Both the position numbers and the translations under genes were made by a program. A stretch of 8,347 nucleotides of DNA from JBFLVN01 sp040758475 (GTDB lineage: Bacteria; JAGRBM01): NCBI GenBank assembly GCA_040758475.1, contig JBFLVN010000163.1, positions 1-8,347 on the forward strand, in the 5' to 3' direction. The notes below the pieces were generated by a model that saw only the letters and a program-made list of their open reading frames with translations, had not been told where the DNA came from and did no database searches. Of this stretch, positions 1 to 6,557 are shown piece after piece (the stretch's first letter is position 1; each line of letters starts with the position of its first letter).

Positions 1-865
1 CCGAGGAAAGAAGCGTGGCCAGGGTTCGGGCAAAGCGGGCGATCGACACCTTGCGGATGATCGGGCCGAAGATAGGTAATTCGAGAGCGATTTCATGCCA
101 TCGGCGCCGCCCTTTGGGAGTGGAAATATAACGCCGGATCAAATATGCGGCTATGCCGGCTAGGATCAGAGCTACCCACCACCACGCCGCCATGAGGTGA
201 CTGACGATCTGCAACGCTTGAGTCGGAAGAGGAAGCGTCTGGCGCTGGGCGTCGAAAATCGTCAGGATTTTCGGTACGACGGACGTCATGAGGAATATGA
301 CGACACCGATTCCCACAGCCATCATCACGACGGGATAGGTCATGGCGCCCCGCACGCGGCCGCGGAGTTCGGATTGGGCGTCCAGAAAGTCAGCGAGGCG
401 CAGGAGTACGACGTCCAGGGCGCCCGAGGCTTCGCCCGACTGGACCATGCTCGTGTAGAGGGGCGGAAAAACGTCCGGGTGGCGCCGAAGCGCGGCCGCA
501 AGCGAAGCGCCTTCGTTTACGTCGTCCTTGATCTGCCCGATGACGGCCTTGAGTTTTAGCCCCTCGGTCTGGTCGGCCAGGGCGCTTAAGCACTGAACGA
601 GCGGAATGTGGGCCGCGACCAGGGTCGCGAGCTGCCGCGTCATGATGACGACTTCCTGGACGCTGATGCGCTGAAGGAGTTGGCGGATCGGAATCTTGGC
701 GATTTCCTTGGTCTGGACCGCCTGGACCTGGGTTTCCGAAATATCCCGGACAAAAACACCCTGGGAACGCAGGCGCTGTTTGGCCCCCCGCGGCGAGTCG
801 GCCTCCACCACGCCGCGCTTGGTGCGGCCCTGGGCGTCGTATCCGGCGTATTGAAAAACGGGCAT
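1..865 (-). CDS. gspF: Type II secretion inner-membrane platform protein GspF (partial, C-terminus beyond the left edge)
   Basis: GspF is the polytopic inner-membrane protein of the T2SS that couples the GspE ATPase to pseudopilus assembly. Read from the ATG at 865, the frame stays open for 288 codons to the window edge. The family is usually about 400 residues, so roughly the last quarter is missing. The N-terminus (MPVFQYAGYDAQGR) is typical. The first cytoplasmic helical domain spans about 65-170 and includes the conserved segment VQSGEASGALD (141-151). A hydrophobic segment at about 176-198 and a second at about 222-244 are membrane helices. The second GspF domain begins at about 250 with LPIFGPIIRKVSIARFARTL (263-282), a family hallmark. 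The gene starts 27 bp after the gspE stop and is the fourth gene of the operon. The start is supported by homology and a weak GGA about 7 nt upstream. The identification is firm. Confidence 0.95.
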   Translation of the reverse strand, partial: MPVFQYAGYDAQGRTKRGVVEADSPRGAKQRLRSQGVFVRDISETQVQAVQTKEIAKIPIRQLLQRISVQEVVIMTRQLATLVAAHIPLVQCLSALADQTEGLKLKAVIGQIKDDVNEGASLAAALRRHPDVFPPLYTSMVQSGEASGALDVVLLRLADFLDAQSELRGRVRGAMTYPVVMMAVGIGVVIFLMTSVVPKILTIFDAQRQTLPLPTQALQIVSHLMAAWWWVALILAGIAAYLIRRYISTPKGRRRWHEIALELPIFGPIIRKVSIARFARTLATLLSS

Positions 866-892
866 GGGTCGTCCGGAAGTCTAATGCTTCCG

Positions 893-2659
893 TCAGGTGG
901 CGTCTTCCTGCGTGATCCACAGGACTTCGGCCATGCTCGTAAGCCCCATGCGCGCCTTGCGGATTCCATCATCGCGCAGGGTGAGCATGTGGTTGGCCAG
1001 GGCCTGCTTCTTGATCCGGCTGGCGTCGGAATTCTTCATGATGTGGTCCCGGATCGAATCATCGATCATCAAGAGTTCGTAAATACCCATCCGGCCCAGG
1101 TAGCCGGTCTTCTGGCAGACGGCGCAGCCCACTGGACGGAAAAAAGTGTCCTCCGGCTTGAGGTCGCTTGGTTTCATGCCGAGTTCCGCCAGTTCGGCCG
1201 CCGTAGGCGCGTGTTTTTCCTTGCAGTGAGGACAGAGGACGCGGACGAGGCGCTGGGCCAGCACGGCGAGAACGGACGAAGAGATCAGGAACGGCTCGAC
1301 CCCCATGTCCACGAGGCGCGTTACGGCGCTGGCGGCATCGTTCGTGTGGAGGGTCGAGAAGACCAGGTGGCCCGTGAGGGAGGCCTGGATGGCGATTTCC
1401 GCAGTCTCTTTGTCGCGGATTTCGCCCACCATGATGACGTCCGGGTCCTGGCGGAGGATGGAGCGAAGCCCGCTCGCGAAAGTCAGGTCGATCTTGGGAT
1501 TTACCTGGATCTGGCTGACCCCGGGCACCTGGTATTCGACCGGGTCTTCCACCGTGATGATCATCTGGTCGGGCGTGTTGATCCGCTGGAGGCAGGCATA
1601 GAGCGTCGTCGATTTGCCGCTTCCGGTGGGGCCCGTGACGAGGAAAATGCCGTGGGACTTCGTGATGAGTTTCTGGATTTCGTCCTGGGTCCGCGGGTCC
1701 ATGCCGAGTTGTTCGAGCCCGAGGAGGACGTTCGTCTTGTCGAGCAGACGCATGACGATCCGCTCGCCGAAGGTCGTCGGCACGGTCGAGACGCGGATGT
1801 CGATGTCCCGGCCCGCGAGCTTGATCTTGATGCGGCCGTCCTGGGGGAGGCGTTTTTCGGCGATGTTGAGCCCGGCCATGACTTTGACGCGGCTCGTGAT
1901 CGACGCCTGGAAGCGCTTGGGCGGGCGGATGACTTCGTAAAGAACGCCGTCGATCCGGTAGCGGACGGCCAAATCCTTTTCGTAAGGCTCGACGTGAATG
2001 TCAGAAGCGCGTTCTTTCACGGACTGATAGAGAAGCGTGTTGACGAGCCGGATAATGGGGGCCTCTTCGTCGGCGGCGTCCAGGAGGTCGGCGGGCTCGT
2101 CGAGTTCATGGGCCAGTTCTTCGAGGCCGTGCCCCACGTCGGTCTGCCCCAGATCGTCCAAGGCCGCGTCGGCCGTTCCGGAGGCCCGGTCGTAGGCCCG
2201 GTTGATCGCCTCCGCCACCTTGGCCGGGGGAACCAGCACCGGGTCCAGCGGGGCGCTGAAAAGAAGCTGAAGGTCTTCCAAGGCCCCGAGCAGAGAAGGA
2301 TCGGCCAGGGCGATCCGCAGGACGCCCGATTCCAATTTGAGCGGCAGGACTTCGTACTCGCGGGCGAAGTTGATCGGGAGCTTACGGACTAATTCTAGGT
2401 CCACGTCTTCGAGGGCGATGCTTTCGACGAGGGGGATATTCCAAAGTTCCGCGAGGGCTTTGTAGAAGGCCGTTTCTTCCACGGCCTTGCGGTTCACCCG
2501 CACGCGCCCCACGCGGAACCAGCGGTCCCGGTCTTCCGCGTCGGCCCGCTGGTCGGGCTGCCACGCCGGGTCCACGGTGATGGCCTGGCGGAGCTGCTCG
2601 GCCGGCTGGCCGCTGTGGCGGGCCAGGGCTTGCACGAGGCGTTGTTCGACGGGTTCCAT
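893..2659 (-). CDS. gspE: Type II secretion system ATPase GspE
   Basis: GspE is the cytoplasmic hexameric AAA-like ATPase that powers pseudopilus assembly in the T2SS. The 588-residue product has an N-terminal GspE/MshEN-type domain at about 45-158 and an acidic linker at 160-200. The N2 domain follows, with RYRIDG at 233-238. The catalytic core has Walker A GPTGSGKS (343-350), the Asp box ITVEDPVEY (368-376), Walker B DVIMVGEIRD (407-416) and the His box TGHLVFSTLHTN (429-440). Two CxxC pairs (C476/C479 and C512/C515) form the zinc-binding module that is characteristic of GspE and also occurs in some related assembly ATPases. An open frame continues upstream to 3091, but that part lies inside gspD. 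The ATG at 2659 is the sensible start: it lies 5 bp past the gspD stop, and the sequence TAGGAATC before it merges that stop with a short-spaced AGGA ribosome site. The secretin and GspF neighbours favour GspE over PilB. Confidence 0.97.
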   Translation of the reverse strand: MEPVEQRLVQALARHSGQPAEQLRQAITVDPAWQPDQRADAEDRDRWFRVGRVRVNRKAVEETAFYKALAELWNIPLVESIALEDVDLELVRKLPINFAREYEVLPLKLESGVLRIALADPSLLGALEDLQLLFSAPLDPVLVPPAKVAEAINRAYDRASGTADAALDDLGQTDVGHGLEELAHELDEPADLLDAADEEAPIIRLVNTLLYQSVKERASDIHVEPYEKDLAVRYRIDGVLYEVIRPPKRFQASITSRVKVMAGLNIAEKRLPQDGRIKIKLAGRDIDIRVSTVPTTFGERIVMRLLDKTNVLLGLEQLGMDPRTQDEIQKLITKSHGIFLVTGPTGSGKSTTLYACLQRINTPDQMIITVEDPVEYQVPGVSQIQVNPKIDLTFASGLRSILRQDPDVIMVGEIRDKETAEIAIQASLTGHLVFSTLHTNDAASAVTRLVDMGVEPFLISSSVLAVLAQRLVRVLCPHCKEKHAPTAAELAELGMKPSDLKPEDTFFRPVGCAVCQKTGYLGRMGIYELLMIDDSIRDHIMKNSDASRIKKQALANHMLTLRDDGIRKARMGLTSMAEVLWITQEDAT

Positions 2660-2664
2660 GATTC

Positions 2665-5322
2665 CTACGGATTGGTCCCGGAGCGGTTGCGCTCTTCGCG
2701 TTCTTTCTGGCGCTTTTCCCGCTCTTCGAGAATCTGTTTGCGGATCGCCTCGGGATCGGGAGGCTGAGTCGCCGGGGGATAGGAAGGCGCTCCGGCGGGA
2801 GGCGAAGCCGCCCCATCGGTCGCCGCCGGGGCGCTCGGCGTGCCGGTAGCGGGAAGGTCTTCCGCGCCCTTCTTCTTGACCCCTTCGAGCGTTCCCACCG
2901 GGCCGTCTTTTCCTTCTTCGGCTTCGGTTTCCGGCTTGGGCGGCGGAAGCGGCGCGTACGTTTCGTGCGTGTAAGCGCCCTGGGGCGTGATGAGCACCTG
3001 TCCCGGTTCCAGCACCAGGGGGAGGCGGTCCTCGGCGGGCTCGGTCCGGTAAGCGGCCTGGGTGGATTCGAGGTTCTTGGCTTCGAGCCACTTGCGCAGG
3101 ACTTCGTTTTCGAGGATCGGCTTCCTCTGCTCGACCTCCAGGGCCATGACGCGGGAAGAATCCTGGTGATCCCGGACGATGTTCGGCGTCAGGATGATGA
3201 TGAGGTTCGTCTTGTCCTTGATCGACTGGCGGCTTCGGAAAAGAGCGCCGAGGAGCGGGATGTCGCCCAGGACCGGCACTTTGGTCTCGCTGATGCCGTC
3301 GGATTCCTGGATGAGGCCGCCGATCACGACGGGCTGCCGGTCCCGGACGGTGACGATGGTTTCGGCCGACCGCACCGTGGTCACGATGCCGCTCGAATTG
3401 ACGTCGATTCCGAAGGAACCGGGCGCCACGTTCGAGATTTCCACGAAGATTTCGAGGTTGAGGGAATCTCCCTGGTTGATCTGGGGCGTGATCCGGAGCG
3501 TGATGCCGATGTCTTCGCGGGTGATGGTGGAGGTCGTGACGCCCGAGGTGCCCACGGTTTGCCCCGTGGGGATGGGGACGTTGTTGGCGACGATGATCTG
3601 GGCCTGCTCGTTGTCGGATGTGAGGACCGTCGGCGTCGAAAGGACATTGGAATTCCTGTCCGACTTGGCCGCCTGCATGATCGCGCCGTACGTAGGGACG
3701 GTGAGGTCGTCGTCCCCGTCCCCGTCCATATCGATCCCTTCCGTGGGGCCGATGACGCCGGCGCTAATGCCGCTCAGGGCCGTAAGGGCGGTTGCCGCGC
3801 TCGTCGAACCGCTGGTCGCCGCCGTGGCGGCGGCGGGGGAGGGCGGAGTGCCGAAATTCTGCTGGCCGAAGACGACCCCTCCGTCGCCGTAGCTCGTCGC
3901 GCCAAAGAGGGAGAAGCCCAGGTTCAAGGAGTCGTTGGCCAGGACTTCGAGAATGGCCGCTTCGACAAATACCTGCCGCCGGGGAACGTCGAGTTTTTCG
4001 ATAACGCGCTTCAACGTTTCGTAGTCCCGCCGGGTGGACGTGATGATGAGGGAGTTGGTCGCTTTGTCGGAAGAAATGCGGATGTCGGACTCGAACTGGG
4101 CGCCTGAGAGGGTTTGAGCGGCCGAGCCGCCGGCGGGAGCCTGTCCGCCGGCCTGCTGGGCCTGCTGGATGGTCTGCTTTTCGCGCTGGGAGGATCGCTG
4201 CTGGAGGCTGCTCCCGCTCGCCTTCTGGCTGCCCGTGGCGCTCTTCTGCTGGGCTTGGGCGCCGCCGATCAAGCTGTTCAACGTCGAAGCCAGGTCTTCG
4301 GCCTTCGCGTACTGGACGTAGTAGACGAAAATGCCGACCTCGCTCCCGCCGCCCTCCACGTCGATGTCCAGCATGGTGAGGAGCTTCTTGACCGCTTCGA
4401 TCTGCTTCTTGGTCCCCACGACGATCAGGCTGTTCGTACGCTCGTCGGGAATGATCCGCGCCGTGCCGCCGCCGGGCGCCTGGGCGCCCTGTGCCGGGGC
4501 GGCCGGAGCCGCCCCCCGGCGCCGCCCGCCGCCGCCGCTCAGGATGTTCTCGATCATCGAGGCCATGTCCTCGGCGGAGGAGTATTTCACGTCCAGAATT
4601 TCGATGAGTTCGTCCGTCGGGGGGACGTCGAGTTCCTTGAGGATTTGAATGACGCGGTTGATGTGGACGGAGCTCTCCGTGATGATGAGCAAGTTCGTGG
4701 GCGGATAATCCATGACGTCGGCGCCCTTGGAGACGAACTTGGAGATGACCCCTTTGATTTCGGTCGCGGAGACGTGCTGAAGGGGAAAGAGGCGCGTTAC
4801 GTAGGAGAAGCTTCGCGTCCCGTAGACGAGGCCGTCGGTGGAGTAGGTGGGAACGAGGTCCGAAACGGCTTCCGTCGTCGGGATGATCCGGTTTACTTCG
4901 TCGCCGGGAACGATCGTGTAGCCGTTGGCCCGCAGGATGGCTTCGAAAACCCGCCACGCCTCGCCTTTGGTCACTTTCCGTTCGCTGTAGATGGTGATGG
5001 TGGCGCTCTTGAGCTTGTCGGTGAGGAGGAAATTCTTCCCCATCCACTTGGCGTAGGTCTTTACGAGGTCTTCGAGGGCCAGATTGGAGAAGTTGATCTC
5101 GAAGAGTTCCTCTTTGGGAGCGGCTTTCTTTTTCGTGACGGGCTTTGCAGGCGCCGGTTTGGGAGGCGATCCCTGCAATATCCGCTCGAGCGGGGTCTGG
5201 GCGGGTTTGGGCGTCGCGGCGGGATCGGCCGGCTGCGCGGCGGCGAATGGCTGGCCCAGGAGGGCGGCGAGGACGATCGCGGAAAGGCTCGCGCGGCGGA
5301 CGGAGGTGAAGGGGCGGTTCAT
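2665..5322 (-). CDS. gspD: Type II secretion system outer-membrane secretin GspD
   Basis: GspD multimerises into the outer-membrane channel of the T2SS. The 885-residue product is longer than the usual 650-750. It begins with a Sec signal peptide (basic MNRPFTSVRR, hydrophobic 11-23, likely cleavage near AAA-Q at 29-30), then a Pro/Ala/Lys-rich linker to about 70. The periplasmic N0 domain spans about 72-150. The N1, N2 and N3 repeats span about 173-235, 243-320 and 330-447. N3 contains a Gln/Ser/Gly-rich insert at about 353-408. The secretin domain runs from about 450 to 715 and includes NVLSTPTVLTSDNEQAQ (559-575) and the signature VPVLGDIPLLGALF (682-695). Two features are unusual: an acidic DxDxDG-like loop at 531-539 within the secretin domain, and a tail of about 170 residues (716-885) that is Pro/Ala-rich and ends in a highly charged predicted helix. 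The gene starts 19 bp after gspC. GGAGAG overlapping the gspC stop is the only visible ribosome site and is distant (about 13 nt). Confidence 0.97.
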   Translation of the reverse strand: MNRPFTSVRRASLSAIVLAALLGQPFAAAQPADPAATPKPAQTPLERILQGSPPKPAPAKPVTKKKAAPKEELFEINFSNLALEDLVKTYAKWMGKNFLLTDKLKSATITIYSERKVTKGEAWRVFEAILRANGYTIVPGDEVNRIIPTTEAVSDLVPTYSTDGLVYGTRSFSYVTRLFPLQHVSATEIKGVISKFVSKGADVMDYPPTNLLIITESSVHINRVIQILKELDVPPTDELIEILDVKYSSAEDMASMIENILSGGGGRRRGAAPAAPAQGAQAPGGGTARIIPDERTNSLIVVGTKKQIEAVKKLLTMLDIDVEGGGSEVGIFVYYVQYAKAEDLASTLNSLIGGAQAQQKSATGSQKASGSSLQQRSSQREKQTIQQAQQAGGQAPAGGSAAQTLSGAQFESDIRISSDKATNSLIITSTRRDYETLKRVIEKLDVPRRQVFVEAAILEVLANDSLNLGFSLFGATSYGDGGVVFGQQNFGTPPSPAAATAATSGSTSAATALTALSGISAGVIGPTEGIDMDGDGDDDLTVPTYGAIMQAAKSDRNSNVLSTPTVLTSDNEQAQIIVANNVPIPTGQTVGTSGVTTSTITREDIGITLRITPQINQGDSLNLEIFVEISNVAPGSFGIDVNSSGIVTTVRSAETIVTVRDRQPVVIGGLIQESDGISETKVPVLGDIPLLGALFRSRQSIKDKTNLIIILTPNIVRDHQDSSRVMALEVEQRKPILENEVLRKWLEAKNLESTQAAYRTEPAEDRLPLVLEPGQVLITPQGAYTHETYAPLPPPKPETEAEEGKDGPVGTLEGVKKKGAEDLPATGTPSAPAATDGAASPPAGAPSYPPATQPPDPEAIRKQILEEREKRQKEREERNRSGTNP

Positions 5323-5341
5323 TGGCTGATTGAGTCTCTCC

Positions 5342-6262
5342 TTACCGGACTTCGTAGCGCATCGTCATCGGCTGGTTGCGGCGGCGCACGTCGATGCCGA
5401 AATTCTTCTGGCCCTGGAGATCCTGGAAGACCTGGAGGCCTTTCTGGGGATTGTCCAGGACGACTCCGTTGACCGACGCGATCACGTCCCCGTTGCGCAG
5501 GCCCAGTTTCCGGAAAATGGAATTGGGCTTGATCGCGAAAATCTTGAAGCCGTCGATCTTGCCCGAACTGAAATTCGGGACGACCCGCGCTTGCAGAATG
5601 AGTTGGTTGATGTTCGAGAGCTGGCTTTCTAGTTCCCGCGCGTCGACGATGAACTCCGTATCGGAAACCTGTTTGACGCCTTCGCCGCCGGCGGCTTCTT
5701 CGCCGTCAGCCAGGGGTTCCGGGGGCGGCGGCGCGGCGGCGGCCGGGGGAGGCGTTTCCGGCTTCTTCTGCTCGTCGAGCGAGAGGTGCCCGACGCGGTC
5801 GCCCTGCTTGTAGGTGACCTGATCGTCCGTGATCTCGACGACCTCGGCCCCCTGGTCGATCAAATCCCCCACGAAGTAGACGCTCGTCTGTTTGAGCGAG
5901 AGCACTTCGATCATGGCCATGGCGCTCGATCCGCCCACGATCGTGCCCTTGAGCTTGGCCTTGTCGGCCAGATCCCCCATGGGCGGGGCCTCCGGCAAGG
6001 CGGCGGCGTTTTCCGGCGGCGGGTTGGAGTTGAAGAGATTCCTGCCCGTGATGGAGTCGTAATAAGCGCGGGATTGAAGTTTCTGATGGGCTTCCGCGAC
6101 GCCGGGGGCGATGGTTTCCCGCTCGTAACTCACGGGCCGTGGGGGCAGGGCTCCTTCGATCACGAGGCTTGCCGCACGGCCCAAGGCCTGGGCGAGAAGT
6201 GTGAGGCACAGGAGCGTCACCGCCCAGGAGTAGTGCCGGAGAAATAGTTGCGCGCGCTCCAC
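5342..6262 (-). CDS. gspC: Type II secretion system inner-membrane coupling protein GspC (PDZ type), GTG start
   Basis: GspC is a bitopic inner-membrane protein whose periplasmic homology region contacts the secretin N0 domain and whose PDZ domain has been linked to substrate selection. The 306-residue product has a short cytoplasmic N-terminus and one membrane helix at about 13-36. A Pro-rich stretch precedes the homology region at about 65-160, with GRNLFNSN at 73-80 and the strand pattern KLKGTIVGG at 103-111. A Pro/Ala/acidic linker spans 165-197. A PDZ domain occupies about 205-306 and includes GFKIFAIKPNSIFRKLGL (238-255) and NGDVIASVNG (257-266). The start is GTG at 6262. GAAGGA lies about 7 nt upstream, there is no competing ATG, and the helix falls at the expected distance from this start. 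It is the first gene of the operon and is divergent from the regulator at 6558. Family identity rests on architecture plus the adjacent gspD, which together are convincing. Confidence 0.93.
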   Translation of the reverse strand: MERAQLFLRHYSWAVTLLCLTLLAQALGRAASLVIEGALPPRPVSYERETIAPGVAEAHQKLQSRAYYDSITGRNLFNSNPPPENAAALPEAPPMGDLADKAKLKGTIVGGSSAMAMIEVLSLKQTSVYFVGDLIDQGAEVVEITDDQVTYKQGDRVGHLSLDEQKKPETPPPAAAAPPPPEPLADGEEAAGGEGVKQVSDTEFIVDARELESQLSNINQLILQARVVPNFSSGKIDGFKIFAIKPNSIFRKLGLRNGDVIASVNGVVLDNPQKGLQVFQDLQGQKNFGIDVRRRNQPMTMRYEVR

Positions 6263-6263
6263 T

Positions 6264-6301
6264 CGGGTTCCTTCGCCAGGGAAAACAGGCCCTTTGGGAA
6301 C
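6264..6301 (-). promoter_or_regulatory. gspC leader with ribosome site and possible hairpin covering it
   Basis: On the minus strand the leader reads GAAGGA about 7 nt before the GTG at 6262, which supports that start. The core of this site (GGAAC, complement of 6267-6271) can pair with GUUCC (complement of 6297-6301). Between them AGGG and CCCU (complements of 6290-6293 and 6278-6281) can form an inner stem. If it folds, the ribosome site would be partly sequestered. The outer stem is only 5 bp across a long loop and no folding energy was calculated, so the hairpin is tentative. The ribosome site itself is more secure. Confidence 0.4.
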
Positions 6302-6307
6302 TAACTA

Positions 6308-6320
6308 AAGTAACTTACTT
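6308..6320. promoter_or_regulatory. Perfect 13-bp palindrome AAGTAA-C-TTACTT, candidate operator
   Basis: AAGTAACTTACTT is a perfect 6+6 inverted repeat around a central C. It lies just downstream of the predicted gspC transcription start, where a bound protein would block or stall transcription. The hexamer TTACTT occurs again twice, overlapping, at 6453-6463. Dyads of this size are typical operators for dimeric helix-turn-helix proteins, and an XRE-family gene starts 238 bp away. That this protein is the binder is inference. Confidence 0.5.
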
Positions 6321-6329
6321 CAATCGCCG

Positions 6330-6358
6330 ATCTTTAAAGGAAATCGGGCGGGAGTCAA
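6330..6358 (-). promoter_or_regulatory. Candidate sigma-70-type promoter of the gsp operon
   Basis: On the minus strand TTGACT (6358-6353) matches the -35 consensus at five of six positions. At 17-bp spacing lies AAAGAT (6335-6330), a weak -10 with three of six matches that includes the A and T at its end. Transcription would begin near 6323, giving a leader of about 60 nt before the gspC GTG. The good -35 and its position in the only long gap upstream of gspC support it. The weak -10 would fit an activator-dependent or weak promoter. It was found by eye against consensus only. Confidence 0.4.
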
Positions 6359-6425
6359 GATAACCGGGGGGGCGGATTAACGGAATTTCATTAGCCATTT
6401 CGCTTATTTAAACGGGTGGGCGGGC

Positions 6426-6454
6426 TTGCCAGGGGTAGGTAATTTGGATAAATT
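6426..6454 (+). promoter_or_regulatory. Candidate promoter of the XRE-regulator gene
   Basis: TTGCCA (6426-6431, four of six -35 matches) is followed after exactly 17 bp by TAAATT (6449-6454, four of six -10 matches). This would start transcription near 6461, about 97 nt before the ATG at 6558. The -10 lies inside an AT-rich patch in otherwise GC-rich DNA. Its overlap with the inverted repeat at 6439-6456 and the TTACTT copies at 6453-6463 would suit autoregulation. Consensus matching by eye only. Confidence 0.4.
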
Positions 6455-6463
6455 ACTTTACTT
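6439..6463. promoter_or_regulatory. Inverted repeat GTAATTT-GGAT-AAATTAC plus overlapping TTACTT copies, candidate second operator
   Basis: GTAATTT (6439-6445) and AAATTAC (6450-6456) form a perfect 7-bp inverted repeat with a 4-bp spacer. Running on from it, TTACTTTACTT (6453-6463) contains two overlapping copies of the hexamer that builds the palindrome at 6308-6320. The 13 bp at 6451-6463 match that palindrome at ten positions. The element covers the predicted -10 and start site of the regulator gene, as expected for an autoregulatory operator. The repeats are visible directly; the function is inferred. Confidence 0.45.
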
Positions 6464-6557
6464 GATCGGGGAAAGAAGCGGCCAAGACGCCCGCGTGTAA
6501 AAAGCGCGGGGTAGTTGCGGCGCGTACCCGGGGGAGAGCGAAGTGGAGAGGGCATCC

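Noticed and set aside
608..2392. A 594-codon open frame on the plus strand opposite gspE
   Set aside because: It mirrors the GC-biased codons of gspE, its translation is rich in Asp/Arg/Gly/His with no recognisable domain, and gspE is unmistakable on the other strand.
2660..3091. N-terminal extension of the gspE frame by 144 codons
   Set aside because: It lies wholly inside gspD in another frame, is Arg/Pro/Gly-rich with no domain, and the ATG at 2659 with its adjacent ribosome site gives the normal GspE N-terminus.
3764..5047. A 427-codon minus-strand open frame inside gspD
   Set aside because: A +1-type shadow of gspD with His/Arg-rich translation; it is not a frameshifted piece because gspD is intact across it.
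4560..5300. Secretin gene as PilQ or a type III secretion secretin
   Set aside because: The N0-N1-N2-N3 layout, the PDZ-type GspC and the GspE and GspF neighbours identify GspD; no AMIN domain or type III genes are present.
2965..5472. Two long plus-strand open frames (2965-4107 and 4114-5472) opposite gspD
   Set aside because: Antisense shadows of gspD: low-complexity Arg/Gly/Asp composition, no ribosome site of note, and the opposite frame encodes a clear secretin.
6332..6339. CTTTAAAG palindrome in the intergenic region
   Set aside because: Only 8 bp and AT-rich, with no second copy; likely chance or part of the promoter.
6543..6557. GTG start five codons upstream for the XRE regulator
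   Set aside because: Possible, but the ATG at 6558 has GGAGAGG at ideal spacing and begins at the usual family position.
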